NCBI RefSeq assembly: GCF_000143845.1
Contig: NC_014363.1
Coordinates: 419,186-483,185 of the forward strand
Length of the DNA: 64,000 nt
Direction: 5' to 3'
Origin: Olsenella uli DSM 7084
Lineage (GTDB): Bacteria; Actinomycetota; Coriobacteriia; Coriobacteriales; Atopobiaceae
The position numbers and the translations under genes are program-made. This document shows positions 27,581-36,131 of the stretch, in pieces. Every line of letters begins with the position of its first letter. The first letter of the stretch is position 1. The notes beneath the pieces are model-generated. The model did not search any database. It was not told the DNA's origin and saw only the letters and a list, made by a program, of their open reading frames with translations.

Positions 27581-29086
27581 ATGCCCTATGCGATTGGTAT
27601 CGATGTCGGCACCACCAATAGCAAGGTCGTTTTATGTGATCTCTCGTCATGCGTGGTCATGGATACCGAGAAGTTCGAGAGCCCTCGCACCGTCGAGGGC
27701 GAGCACGTTGATTACGACATCAATGTGCTGATGGAGAGGATCGTGGGGTCACTGCGCCATTGCACGAAACGATTGGGTGCCAGCTCCCGCGATGTCAGAT
27801 TCGTATCGATAGCAAGTGTCGGCGAATCTGGGGTCCTCGTTCACAGAGACGGGAGCTTCGACGGCCGTTCGATATTTTGGTATGACCGTCGTGGAGAGAC
27901 ATACTCCAACGCAGTATGCCGCGAAGGCTATGCACGCCGCATGTATGGGATAACTGGCCTGCCGGTACATCCCAACTCAGCTCTGTTCAAGATCCTCTGG
28001 CTTCGCGACAACGGCGCGGACATCGGCGATGCCGTCTGGCTTCCCTTGGCGGACTTTGTAGCCTGGTACCTGTGTGGAGAGCAGGGCCAGGATCAGACAC
28101 TGGCCTCGAGAACTGCGGTGCTGGACATGAAGAGTGCGACTGTATCCGACGAGATACTCGATAGGTTCTCGCTACCCCATACCTTTTTCCCTGCAGTGAA
28201 AAGGAGTGGCGTGTCTCGGGGTACCGTTCTTGCGGATATATCCAAGGTGACCGGACTCCCAACGGCATGTGAGGTATGCGTTGCTGGTCACGACCATATG
28301 GTTGGGTCGATGGCATGTGGCGTGATGAGCGAAGGCAGTATCTTGAACTCGACGGGTACCTCTGAGGGGATCCTCTCCCTAGGTAAGGAACCGAAGCTTG
28401 GTGACGAGGCGTTTGATCGCAACCTGAGTAACGGGAGGTACGTCCTCGACGGGGCTTACTCGTTTTACACTTCGGTCCCGGCTGCCGGCTTCTCCTTTCA
28501 ATGGGGGCTTTCTGTTCTTGGCATGAATCCTGACGATTTTTTTGGTCGAGGCCAATTTGATTTGTACGACAGGTATGTTAAATGCCGACCTGTCGACAAC
28601 CGGCCTATCGATAGCGACGTGCTCTTTGTCCCTCACCTGAGAGGCAGTGGCCCCCCACATAGGAATCCAAAGTCCCGTGGCGTTTTTTATGGGCTGAGCG
28701 AGACGACGAAGAGAGATGATCTGGTCTACTCGCTGCATCTTGGCGTCTGCATGGAGTTCAACCGACTTTTCCGGTGCATGTCGGACGAGAGCATAAGGGC
28801 TGCATCGAACATCAAGGTTATCGGGCCTGCGGTAAAGAATCCGCTGTGGATGCAGATGAAGGCGGATGTGCTAGGGGTTCCTGTCATCGGTTGTGATGTG
28901 CAGGAGGCGGTTGCCTTGGGTGCGGTTCTCGTGGCCGCTCGCCAGCGTGGGCTTTCCTGCGAGCTTTCGTTCGACAGCTCCCTGTATGAACCTGACTCCC
29001 ATCGTCATGAGCGACTTCAGGATGTGTATGAGAATCGCTACGTCCCACTGTGTGATTCCATACGGGCATTTGAGGACCGACTGTAA
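27581..29086 (+). CDS. FGGY-family carbohydrate kinase
   Basis: A 501-residue sugar kinase with the two-domain actin-like fold. IGIDVGTTNSKVVLCD is the N-terminal phosphate loop; the catalytic Asp is expected in VAGHDHMVGSMACG, and the second phosphate motif lies at NSTGTSEG. Family members act on xylulose, ribulose, gluconate or polyols. Placed after a terminator but on the same strand as the aldolase-EIIB-EIIC operon, it probably phosphorylates the product of that transporter or a side substrate. Good ribosome site (GAGGTGAG). Confidence 0.88.
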   Translation: MPYAIGIDVGTTNSKVVLCDLSSCVVMDTEKFESPRTVEGEHVDYDINVLMERIVGSLRHCTKRLGASSRDVRFVSIASVGESGVLVHRDGSFDGRSIFWYDRRGETYSNAVCREGYARRMYGITGLPVHPNSALFKILWLRDNGADIGDAVWLPLADFVAWYLCGEQGQDQTLASRTAVLDMKSATVSDEILDRFSLPHTFFPAVKRSGVSRGTVLADISKVTGLPTACEVCVAGHDHMVGSMACGVMSEGSILNSTGTSEGILSLGKEPKLGDEAFDRNLSNGRYVLDGAYSFYTSVPAAGFSFQWGLSVLGMNPDDFFGRGQFDLYDRYVKCRPVDNRPIDSDVLFVPHLRGSGPPHRNPKSRGVFYGLSETTKRDDLVYSLHLGVCMEFNRLFRCMSDESIRAASNIKVIGPAVKNPLWMQMKADVLGVPVIGCDVQEAVALGAVLVAARQRGLSCELSFDSSLYEPDSHRHERLQDVYENRYVPLCDSIRAFEDRL

Positions 29087-29228
29087 CGTCTGCGCACGAA
29101 CATGCCGTCTGCTGGTGATTGGAAGGGACTCCCGCCCTCCGGGACCCTGGTCGTGATCGGTGCGGCGCGCGACGTCTTGGGGGTTGCCCTACAGATGCAT
29201 GCTTTTGCAAACGCATGTTTTGTTGCGC

Positions 29229-29372
29229 GTGCACGCGTTTTGAAATCGTGTGCACGCAGGCGAGAAAAGCCCAGTTCGGAGACGGGCCCGTGCACGCGTT
29301 TCGAAATCGTGTGCACGCCGGGCCCGTTCGATCGGGTCTGTGCGCACGCCGGGCCCAGCCGACGACGGGCCG
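29229..29372. repeat. repeat element family B, copy 2
   Basis: Two 27-bp palindromes (29229-29255 and 29290-29316), starts 61 bp apart, followed by the 31-bp tandem tail (units at 29311 and 29342). It fills the gap between the convergent FGGY kinase and histidine phosphatase genes, which holds no other feature. Confidence 0.88.
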
Positions 29373-29414
29373 AGGGGAGCGTTGGGCCATCCGGCCCACC
29401 TCGGACCATCCGGC

Positions 29415-30038
29415 CTACCTCGCATTGACCTCCACGGGAGTCGAGTACTCGATGGCGGGGGTTCCGTTGTCGACATCGATGACGGTGTAGCCGCAGTTGG
29501 CCTGCTTGACGCTCCAGAAGTCCTTGAGAGGTATGTCAAACAGACATCCCATGATGGCGCAGTTGACCCCGCCGTGTCCCGCCACCAGGATGCCGTCGTG
29601 TCGTTCCGCCTCCGGCAGGAGCACCTCGTCTATGAAGCTGCGTGCGCGGGCGTAGACGTCCTCGAAGGTCTCCCCGCCAATGGGCGCGCGGTAGCGTTCG
29701 GGGCGGCACTCGTAGTTATATGCCTGTGAGGTGAGCCGAAACCAGGGTGTCCGGCGATAGCTGGTGCTTTCGAGGAGGCCGTAGCCATGCTCGATCAGGC
29801 GCTCGTCCTTGATTATGGGTATGTTGCGGTCTTCGAGGGCGAGCTGTGCCGTCTTGAGCGAACGTCCCAGGGGACTGGCGTAGCAGACGTCAAGTGGAAA
29901 TGGAGAGATCTGCCTTGCAAGGCCCCTTGCCTGTCGGACTCCCACGTCGTTGAGGGGAATGTTGACCTGACCCTGCATCATCTTCCTGGCGTTCCAGTAG
30001 GTGAGCCCATGGCGAATGAGTATGACCTTGCATCCCAT
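29415..30038 (-). CDS. histidine phosphatase (phosphoglycerate mutase-like)
   Basis: A 207-residue cytosolic phosphatase. The phosphohistidine is in LIRHGLTYWN at residues 7-16; the second catalytic histidine is in AGHGGVNCAIMG. The set of residues fits CobC-like or general phosphatases rather than true glycolytic mutase. GGAGG precedes ATG 30038. The substrate is unknown. Confidence 0.88.
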   Translation of the reverse strand: MGCKVILIRHGLTYWNARKMMQGQVNIPLNDVGVRQARGLARQISPFPLDVCYASPLGRSLKTAQLALEDRNIPIIKDERLIEHGYGLLESTSYRRTPWFRLTSQAYNYECRPERYRAPIGGETFEDVYARARSFIDEVLLPEAERHDGILVAGHGGVNCAIMGCLFDIPLKDFWSVKQANCGYTVIDVDNGTPAIEYSTPVEVNAR

Positions 30039-30231
30039 AAGTCCTCCGTGGCGACGTTTCCCGTCCCAATTCTACTCATCATCGCACTTGCGATTGCGTG
30101 TCTGGGGCACAAGGTCAAGTATGAGGCCGACACTCGTGGAGCAGCGGAAGGCCCGCCATCATCCAGATGCTGGCGCGATGCGCGTATCGCGCCAGCCATC
30201 CAACGCGCCCCATGCGATCCTCGTTACGGGC

Positions 30232-30672
30232 CTAGTACAGAGGGAGGCTGCCTGTGATGGGGTCGATCTTGCTGGCGGGCAGCGGCTCGAAGGCGAGGCA
30301 GGTGTAGGTGGTCTCCCCGTGGAACTCCGTGAGGCCTGCGTCACGTACGAGCGCGACGGCAAATCCCTGCTCACGGCCCTGGTGGGCCACGTCGAGCAGG
30401 GCGTCCTCGCCATCCACGTAGACGCAGACCTTGGCGACGCCCGCGTCAAACCAATCCGAGAGGGGCGTGGGCTCCGTCCCTTCGTCGTCCAGGTAGACCC
30501 AGGACTGGTCGTCGGTGACGCGGACCTGGCCCAACCGCCCCTCCCGTGCCAGTGCCATGAGGGTTGCCTCGACGCAGGCGTGCCCGGACTGCGCGGCAAT
30601 CTTGCCCTTGCGCATTTTGAGGTCGCGTCGCATCACGATCATCTGCTTCGACTTGTAGGAAGAGACTGTCAT
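30232..30672 (-). CDS. archaeal/eukaryotic-type peptidyl-tRNA hydrolase (Pth2)
   Basis: A 146-residue protein of the PTH2 family, which frees peptide from peptidyl-tRNA. KQMIVMRRDLKMRKGKIAAQ and SGHACVEA carry the family's lysine and active-site region. This family is standard in archaea and eukaryotes and patchy in bacteria. ATG 30672 was chosen (GGAGCC upstream). A normal bacterial Pth is not in this window, so redundancy cannot be judged. Confidence 0.82.
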   Translation of the reverse strand: MTVSSYKSKQMIVMRRDLKMRKGKIAAQSGHACVEATLMALAREGRLGQVRVTDDQSWVYLDDEGTEPTPLSDWFDAGVAKVCVYVDGEDALLDVAHQGREQGFAVALVRDAGLTEFHGETTYTCLAFEPLPASKIDPITGSLPLY

Positions 30673-30724
30673 CAAAGGCTCCTACCACCGGGGCATCTTG
30701 CCGCCTTGCCGTCGCTGCCGTGGT

Positions 30725-31174
30725 CTAACCCTCGACCTCGAGGAGCTCGATCTCGAAGTTGAGGGCCTTCCCGGCCATCTCGTGGTTCATGTCAAGGTAG
30801 AGTGCCTCGGGCGTCACGCGACGGACGGTGGCGGGGATGGGGGCGCCCTGCGGTGACCTAAGGAAGAGCTTCTCACCCACGGAGATGCCACGCATGTGTT
30901 CGGGCACCTGCGTCATGGGGAACTCCCGGACCAGCTCGTCGTGGTGCTCTCCGTAGGCCTCTGCGGGCTCGAGGTGCACGGTGAGCGTCTGTCCTACCTC
31001 CATACCGCGGACCGCCTGGTCAAAGCCGGGAATCATCTGGCCGGCCATGCAGGTGAACGCCAGCGGCTCGCCTCGGTCGCGGCTGCTGTCGAATTTGGTG
31101 CCGTCGTCCAAGGTGCCAACGTAGTGGACCTTGACCCTCTTGCCTTCGTTGCTCACGGGTGTGACTCCTGTCAT
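30725..31174 (-). CDS. FKBP-type peptidyl-prolyl isomerase (SlyD-like)
   Basis: A 149-residue folding catalyst. KVHYVGTLDDGTKFDSSRDR and MIPGFDQAVRGMEVGQT are the FKBP core, with an inserted IF domain in the middle (about residues 70-120) as in SlyD. The frame stays open to ATG 31300, which would add 42 residues holding two copies of TAADGTT; neither start has a good ribosome site, so the longer form is possible. It is divergent from murI. Confidence 0.85.
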   Translation of the reverse strand: MTGVTPVSNEGKRVKVHYVGTLDDGTKFDSSRDRGEPLAFTCMAGQMIPGFDQAVRGMEVGQTLTVHLEPAEAYGEHHDELVREFPMTQVPEHMRGISVGEKLFLRSPQGAPIPATVRRVTPEALYLDMNHEMAGKALNFEIELLEVEG

Positions 31175-31370
31175 GTAGTCGTGGGGTGGTTCCGTCGTGC
31201 CGTCGGCCGCTGTCATACCGCCGGCCGTCTCCCTGCCAACGGTCGTGCCATCGGCTGCCGTGCGAGACTGACTGTACCCAAAACCTGCGGAGCCGTCCAT
31301 GACAGCACCATCTGTCCGTCATATGATGGAAGACCATCGGTATGGCATGTGGTGGCGCGAAGGAGGCGGC

Positions 31371-32144
31371 GTGGCGGACAAGAGCAGCTTCGTGGGCGTC
31401 TTCGACTCGGGCGTGGGCGGCATCAGCGTGCTACGCCACCTGGTGGATGAGCTGCCGCATGAGGACTTCTGCTACTTTGGTGACTCGGCCAACAACCCCT
31501 ATGGCGGCAAGACGCCCGACGAGATCCTCTCCCTCTCGCGCGGCATCGTGGACGACATGGCGGCTCGTGGCGCCAAGGCGGTGGTGATCGCCTGCAACAC
31601 CGCGACGAGCGTCGCTGCCGCGCGGCTGCGCCTCGAGTATCCCGACCTGCCGATCGTCGGCGTGGAGCCAGCCATCAGGCCAGCCACCCGGGCGCCCAGG
31701 CACGAACGCATCCTGGTCATGGCGACGCAGGTCACGCTTGCGCTCGACAAGTACCACAGGCTGGCCGAGGAGTGCGGCTCCAGCTCGCAGATCCTGGGCG
31801 AGCCCTGTGTGGGCCTGGCCCACCGCATCGAGCAGGGCAACCTCGATGCCCCCGATCTGCACGGACTCATCGAGACCCTTGTGGGCCGCTATCGGGGCAC
31901 CGTCGACTCCGTGGTGCTGGGCTGCACGCATTACCCCTTCGTCCGCGCGCAGATTCGCGACGTCGTGGGCGACGTGCCCCTCTTCGATGGCGGCACCGGT
32001 GCGGCGAGAAGGCTCCGCTCGCTTCTCGCCGAGCGCGACCTTCTCGCCGAAGGCGATGCCCCGGGCAGCGTCGCCTTTGCCTCCAGCCTCAGGGGCCCGG
32101 GCCAGCTTGACCTCTACGAACGCTTCTTCAGGCTCGAGGTCTAA
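31371..32144 (+). CDS. murI: glutamate racemase
   Basis: A 257-residue enzyme making D-glutamate for peptidoglycan. The first catalytic cysteine is in VVIACNTATS and the second in VLGCTHYPFV; GVFDSGVGGISVLR is the conserved start. GTG 31371 was preferred to upstream starts because AGGAGG lies 5 bp before it. Confidence 0.93.
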   Translation: MADKSSFVGVFDSGVGGISVLRHLVDELPHEDFCYFGDSANNPYGGKTPDEILSLSRGIVDDMAARGAKAVVIACNTATSVAAARLRLEYPDLPIVGVEPAIRPATRAPRHERILVMATQVTLALDKYHRLAEECGSSSQILGEPCVGLAHRIEQGNLDAPDLHGLIETLVGRYRGTVDSVVLGCTHYPFVRAQIRDVVGDVPLFDGGTGAARRLRSLLAERDLLAEGDAPGSVAFASSLRGPGQLDLYERFFRLEV

Positions 32145-32253
32145 GCGCCCCTCCAGGTTCGGGACCTAGGCAGGTCCAGGTGCCCCCTCGAGGGGTGCCC
32201 CCTCGAGTTGTGCCCCTTAGACGGTGTCCCTCGGACGCGAGGCCCAGGCGGGC

Positions 32254-33138
32254 CTAGGCGCGCTCCTTGCCCCAGAAGAACGTGGCAACCGTGCCGGGAC
32301 CGGTGTGGCAGCCGATGGTGGCACCGATGTCGAAGTGCTGCACCGGGCCATCCATCTGGGGAAACTCCCCCTCGATCATGCGGGCGACGTCCTGCGCGTC
32401 TCCCAGGCAGGCGGAGTTGCTGATGAACACCTTGCCACCGTAGCCATCGCCGCCCTGGGCCAGCTCGCGCATGAGCTCCAGGACGCGTCGTTCGGCCCTG
32501 CGCTTGGTACGGACCTTCTCGCGTACGGCCAACGAGCCATCGGGCTCCACGTCCATGACCGGACAGATCTTGAGCATGTTGCCGAAGAAGCCCGCGGTCT
32601 TCGAGATGCGACCGCCACGGATGAAGAAGGTCAAGTCAGACGAGAAGAACCAGTGCTGCACCTCTCGCCTGTGAGCCTCCGCCCAGGCGGCCAGCCCGTC
32701 GAGGTCCATGCCAGCGCGCCTGAGCTCGGACAGCTTGTCCATGAGCAGGCCGTAGCCGGACGAGGCGGCCAGGGAGTCCACCACCACGACGCGACGGTCG
32801 GGGAACTCGGAGGCGATCTCGTCTCGTGCGGTGCAAGCCGAGTTGTAGGTGCCCGAGATGCCCGAGGACAGGGTGACGTGGAGCACGTCCTGGCCGGAGG
32901 CGAGCATCGGGCGCCAGAATGCCATGTAGTCTCCCACGGACACCTGTGAGGTCTTGGTCTGCGCCCCTGCCTCCATGCGTGCGAACAGGTCGGTGGGGGA
33001 GTGGGTCAGACCGAAGTCATCCTTGCACTGTTCGCCATCAAGCTCGTAGTTGAAGAATACGTAGCGGATGTCACGCTCCTTGAGGAAGTCCTCGGTCACG
33101 TCTGCCGTCGAGCAGCAACAGAGAGTGTAGTTGGGCAT
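32254..33138 (-). CDS. DegV family fatty-acid-binding protein
   Basis: A 294-residue two-domain protein of the DegV/FakB family, which presents fatty acids to a FakA kinase. The lipid-contact segment is VTLSSGISGTYNSA (near 90-103), and the domain signature RGGRISK is at about 175. Usually FakA contains a DhaL-like domain; no FakA gene was recognised in this window. Confidence 0.88.
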   Translation of the reverse strand: MPNYTLCCCSTADVTEDFLKERDIRYVFFNYELDGEQCKDDFGLTHSPTDLFARMEAGAQTKTSQVSVGDYMAFWRPMLASGQDVLHVTLSSGISGTYNSACTARDEIASEFPDRRVVVVDSLAASSGYGLLMDKLSELRRAGMDLDGLAAWAEAHRREVQHWFFSSDLTFFIRGGRISKTAGFFGNMLKICPVMDVEPDGSLAVREKVRTKRRAERRVLELMRELAQGGDGYGGKVFISNSACLGDAQDVARMIEGEFPQMDGPVQHFDIGATIGCHTGPGTVATFFWGKERA

Positions 33139-33500
33139 CGGGGGTCTCCAAATCGTAGTGGGCGCGTCTGAGCAAATTGTAGCCGGAGTGGTGGGACATA
33201 GCGGTAGAAGAATACATCCTTATGCGAGAGGTTGTGGGTAGGCAAGCCTGCTTTACCATATGCATCGGTAGGTTCCTGGCAGTAGGATGCACCCTTCTAC
33301 ATTCCACATGGGCTGCCTCGGTCCCGGGGAACGTGCCTTCGGACGCATGGACTCTCCCGGGCCGCTGATGGTTCGGCAGAGGGCAGCCCAAGAGCGCATA
33401 AGTCGTTCGCTCCTTTGACGCGCTGAGGGATAATGGGAGTGCTCGCAGGGGCCTAGCCCCAAGGGCTTGCCAGCAAATCACGGGATAGAGGGGGAAGACG
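33139..33500. other. intergenic, divergent promoter region
   Basis: A 362-bp gap between the divergent DegV and EIIA-Glc genes. It has somewhat more A and T near 33180-33260, as a promoter would, but no clear -35/-10 pair, hairpin or repeat. Confidence 0.35.
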
Positions 33501-34019
33501 ATGGGATTCTTCGACAGGTTCAAGCGTCCTGCCAAGCCGGAGGCTCTGGGAGTCACGCCATCCGAGGGGGTGGTCCTTGCGCCGGTCAGCGGCGAGGAGA
33601 TTCGTCTCGAGGACTCGTCCGACCCGGTGTTCAGCTGTCTCGCGCTGGGAAAGGGCTGCGCCATCAAACCGGGCGCGTCTGTCGTGTACGCCCCGGTGTC
33701 CGGCACCCTCACTGCTGCGGGCGCCCCGAACTTCCATGCCATCGGCATCACGTCGGACGACGGCGTGGAGGTTCTCATCCATGTGGGTGTGGACACGGTG
33801 GAGATGCACGGCGAGGGCTTCGAGGTGTTTGTCGAGAAAGACGCACACGTGCGCGCCGGCGAGCCCCTGCTGCGCTTCTCGGCCGAGAAGATCCGTGCCG
33901 CCGGCCACGATGACGCGGTGCTCATGGCCATCACCAACACGGACGACTATTCCTCCGTCGAGCCCGCGGAGCTCGGGGAGGTCTCCGCAGGCTCTCCCGC
34001 ACTCATCGTGAGAAGGTAG
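33501..34019 (+). CDS. crr: PTS glucose-type EIIA
   Basis: A 172-residue phosphocarrier of the glucose family. The active-site pair is His 79 (NFHAIGI) and His 94 (LIHVGVDTVE), matching E. coli His 75 and His 90. It stands alone, so it may serve EIIBC transporters encoded elsewhere and may also signal carbon status. The ribosome site is AGAGGGGGAAG. Confidence 0.92.
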   Translation: MGFFDRFKRPAKPEALGVTPSEGVVLAPVSGEEIRLEDSSDPVFSCLALGKGCAIKPGASVVYAPVSGTLTAAGAPNFHAIGITSDDGVEVLIHVGVDTVEMHGEGFEVFVEKDAHVRAGEPLLRFSAEKIRAAGHDDAVLMAITNTDDYSSVEPAELGEVSAGSPALIVRR

Positions 34020-34159
34020 GCGCCTCGCCTCCATCGCCTGTTGGGAGGGCGGGCCGCCGTCGTGCGCGGGCGCCGTCGCGCATGGTTGCTACCGTGCGCG
34101 ACGGCCTGCCCTTTGTGTCGAGCTCCCATCGGCTGCCTCGCCTGCCGCCCCCAACGAAA

Positions 34160-34188
34160 GGCCCGCCGTCCCACTGGGGCGGCGGGCC
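34160..34188 (-). terminator. hairpin terminating the GGGtGRT operon
   Basis: GGCCCGCCG and CGGCGGGCC form a long GC stem; on the minus strand it is followed by TTTCGTT. It lies 36 bp past the GGGtGRT stop and would also serve the converging crr gene. Confidence 0.65.
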
Positions 34189-34223
34189 AGCTGTCTCTGA
34201 TGGGCAGAATGGATGGTGCCTCG

Positions 34224-35237
34224 CTAGGCGATGGCCTCCTCGACGGCCACGGCGCAGGCCACGGTGCAGCCGACCATGGGGTTGTTGCCCATGCCGATGA
34301 GGCCCATCATGTCCACGTGCGCGGGGACGGAGGATGAGCCGGCGAACTGGGCGCTTGAGTGCATGCGGCCCATGGTGTCGGTCATGCCGTAGGAGGCGGG
34401 ACCGGCGCCCATGTTGTCCGGGTGCAGGGTGCGGCCGGTACCGCCGCCGGACGCGACCGAGAAGTACTTCTTGCCCGCCAGCGTGCGCTCCTTGAAGTAG
34501 GTGCCCGCGACGGGGTGCTGGAAGCGCGTGGGGTTGGTGGAGTTGCCGGTGATGGAGATGTCCACGTTCTCGTGCCACATGATGGCGACGCCCTCACGGA
34601 CGTCATCGGCTCCGTAGCAGTTGACGGCGGCGCGGGGGCCATCGGAGTAGGGGATGGTCTCGACGACGGTGAGCTCGCCGGTGTAGTAGTCGAACTTGGT
34701 CTTGACGTAGGTGAAGCCGTTGATGCGGGCGATGATCTGGGCGGCGTCCTTGCCCAGGCCGTTGAGGATGACGCGCAGCGGCTTCTTGCGGGCCTTGTTG
34801 GCGTTGTTGGCTATGCCGATGGCGCCCTCGGCGGCCGCGAAGGACTCGTGGCCGGCCAGGAAGGCAAAGCACTCGGTGTCCTCGCCCAGGAGCATGGCGC
34901 CCAGGTTGCCGTGGCCCAGGCCGACCTTGCGGTCCTCGGCGACGGAGCCGGGGACGCAGAAGGCCTGCAGGCCCTCGCCGATGGCCGCCGCTGCCTCGGA
35001 GGCGTTGGTGACCTCGCCCCTCTCGGCCTTCCTCAGGGCGATGGCGCAGCCGAGCGTGTAGGCCCAGGCGGCGTTCTCGAACGCGATGGACTGGACGCCC
35101 TTGGTGATGTCATAGGGGTTGAAGCCCCTGTCGGTGCAGAGCTTGAGGGCTTCCTCGAGATCGGCGATGCCGTACTCAGCAAGCGCCTTGTTGATCTTGT
35201 CGATGCGACGCTCGTAGCCTTCGAACGTAACTGCCAT
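34224..35237 (-). CDS. GGGtGRT family protein
   Basis: A 337-residue protein of unknown function. It has the name-giving GGGTGRTLHPDNMG segment in its C-terminal third, followed by the glycine- and methionine-rich MMGLIGMGNNPMVGC. Members occur in anaerobes, next to an iron-sulfur scaffold-like gene, as here (19 bp apart). It may handle a metal cofactor, but that is inference. A good ribosome site (AAGGGAG) precedes it. Confidence 0.88.
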   Translation of the reverse strand: MAVTFEGYERRIDKINKALAEYGIADLEEALKLCTDRGFNPYDITKGVQSIAFENAAWAYTLGCAIALRKAERGEVTNASEAAAAIGEGLQAFCVPGSVAEDRKVGLGHGNLGAMLLGEDTECFAFLAGHESFAAAEGAIGIANNANKARKKPLRVILNGLGKDAAQIIARINGFTYVKTKFDYYTGELTVVETIPYSDGPRAAVNCYGADDVREGVAIMWHENVDISITGNSTNPTRFQHPVAGTYFKERTLAGKKYFSVASGGGTGRTLHPDNMGAGPASYGMTDTMGRMHSSAQFAGSSSVPAHVDMMGLIGMGNNPMVGCTVACAVAVEEAIA

Positions 35238-35256
35238 GTAAGCTCAGCTCCCTTCT

Positions 35257-35949
35257 CTACTCTTCGCGGGGATCGATGACCTTGGCGGGGTTGTCCCACT
35301 GGCCGTAGCGCCCCATGGCGTCGTCGACGGCCTGCTTGGGGTCGGTGCCGGCCTTGAGGGCATCGGTGAACTTGCCGAGGTTGAGGAACTCGAAGCCGAT
35401 GATCTCGTCCTTGTCGTTGAGGGCGAGGTGCGTGACGTAGCCCTGAGCGAGCTCAAGGTAGCGCGCACCCTTCTCCTTGGTCCCGTAGGTGGTGCCGACC
35501 ATGGAGCGCAGGCCCTTGCCCAGGTCGTCGAGGCCGGCGCCCACCGGCAGGCCGTCCTCGGAGAAGGCGGTCTGGGTACGTCCGTAGACGATCTGCAGGA
35601 AGAGCTCGCGCATGGCGACGTTTATGGCATCGCAGACGAGGTCGGTGTTGAGGGCCTCGAGGATGGTCTTGCCGGGCAGGATCTCGGCGGCCATGGCGGC
35701 GGAGTGGGTCATGCCCGAGCAGCCGATGGTCTCGATGAGGGCCTCCTCGATGACCCCCTCCTTGACGTTCAGGCTGAGCTTGCAGGCACCCTGCTGGGGA
35801 GCGCACCAGCCTACGCCGTGCGTGTAACCGGAGATGTCAGAGATCTCCTTCGCCTGTACCCATTTGCCCTCCTCGGGGATGGGCGCAGGGCCGTGGTATG
35901 CGCCCTTGGCAACGGGGCACATCTTCTCCACTTCTGCGGAATACTGCAT
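35257..35949 (-). CDS. NifU/IscU-like iron-sulfur scaffold protein
   Basis: A 230-residue protein related to the scaffold domain of IscU/NifU. Candidate cluster cysteines are in GVGWCAPQQGAC, ETIGCSGMTHSAAMAAE and TDLVCDAINVAM. It is longer than standard IscU and lacks nearby isc/suf genes; it is paired with the GGGtGRT gene, an association seen in many anaerobes. ATG 35949 was chosen for its GGAGAGGAG site. Confidence 0.85.
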   Translation of the reverse strand: MQYSAEVEKMCPVAKGAYHGPAPIPEEGKWVQAKEISDISGYTHGVGWCAPQQGACKLSLNVKEGVIEEALIETIGCSGMTHSAAMAAEILPGKTILEALNTDLVCDAINVAMRELFLQIVYGRTQTAFSEDGLPVGAGLDDLGKGLRSMVGTTYGTKEKGARYLELAQGYVTHLALNDKDEIIGFEFLNLGKFTDALKAGTDPKQAVDDAMGRYGQWDNPAKVIDPREE

Positions 35950-36131
35950 GATTCTCCTCTCCACCACATAGAGCGCCTAGGTCCCTTTCCTGGGCGCCTT
36001 TGTCTGGCGACGCCGGCCCTAGGGCCGACCAGTCCTAGTTTATACTTACTTGTCATGAGACTTCCCGAGAACATCCCTGCCAGGGCCTTTGAGCTGGCCA
36101 TTATGTTTACCGTGGTTATCTGGGGCGCGAC

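Noticed and set aside
29038-29490. Overlapping open frames in the family B region
   Set aside because: They translate the repeats (VHTISKRVHA and the like) in several frames at once, a sign of repeat DNA rather than genes.
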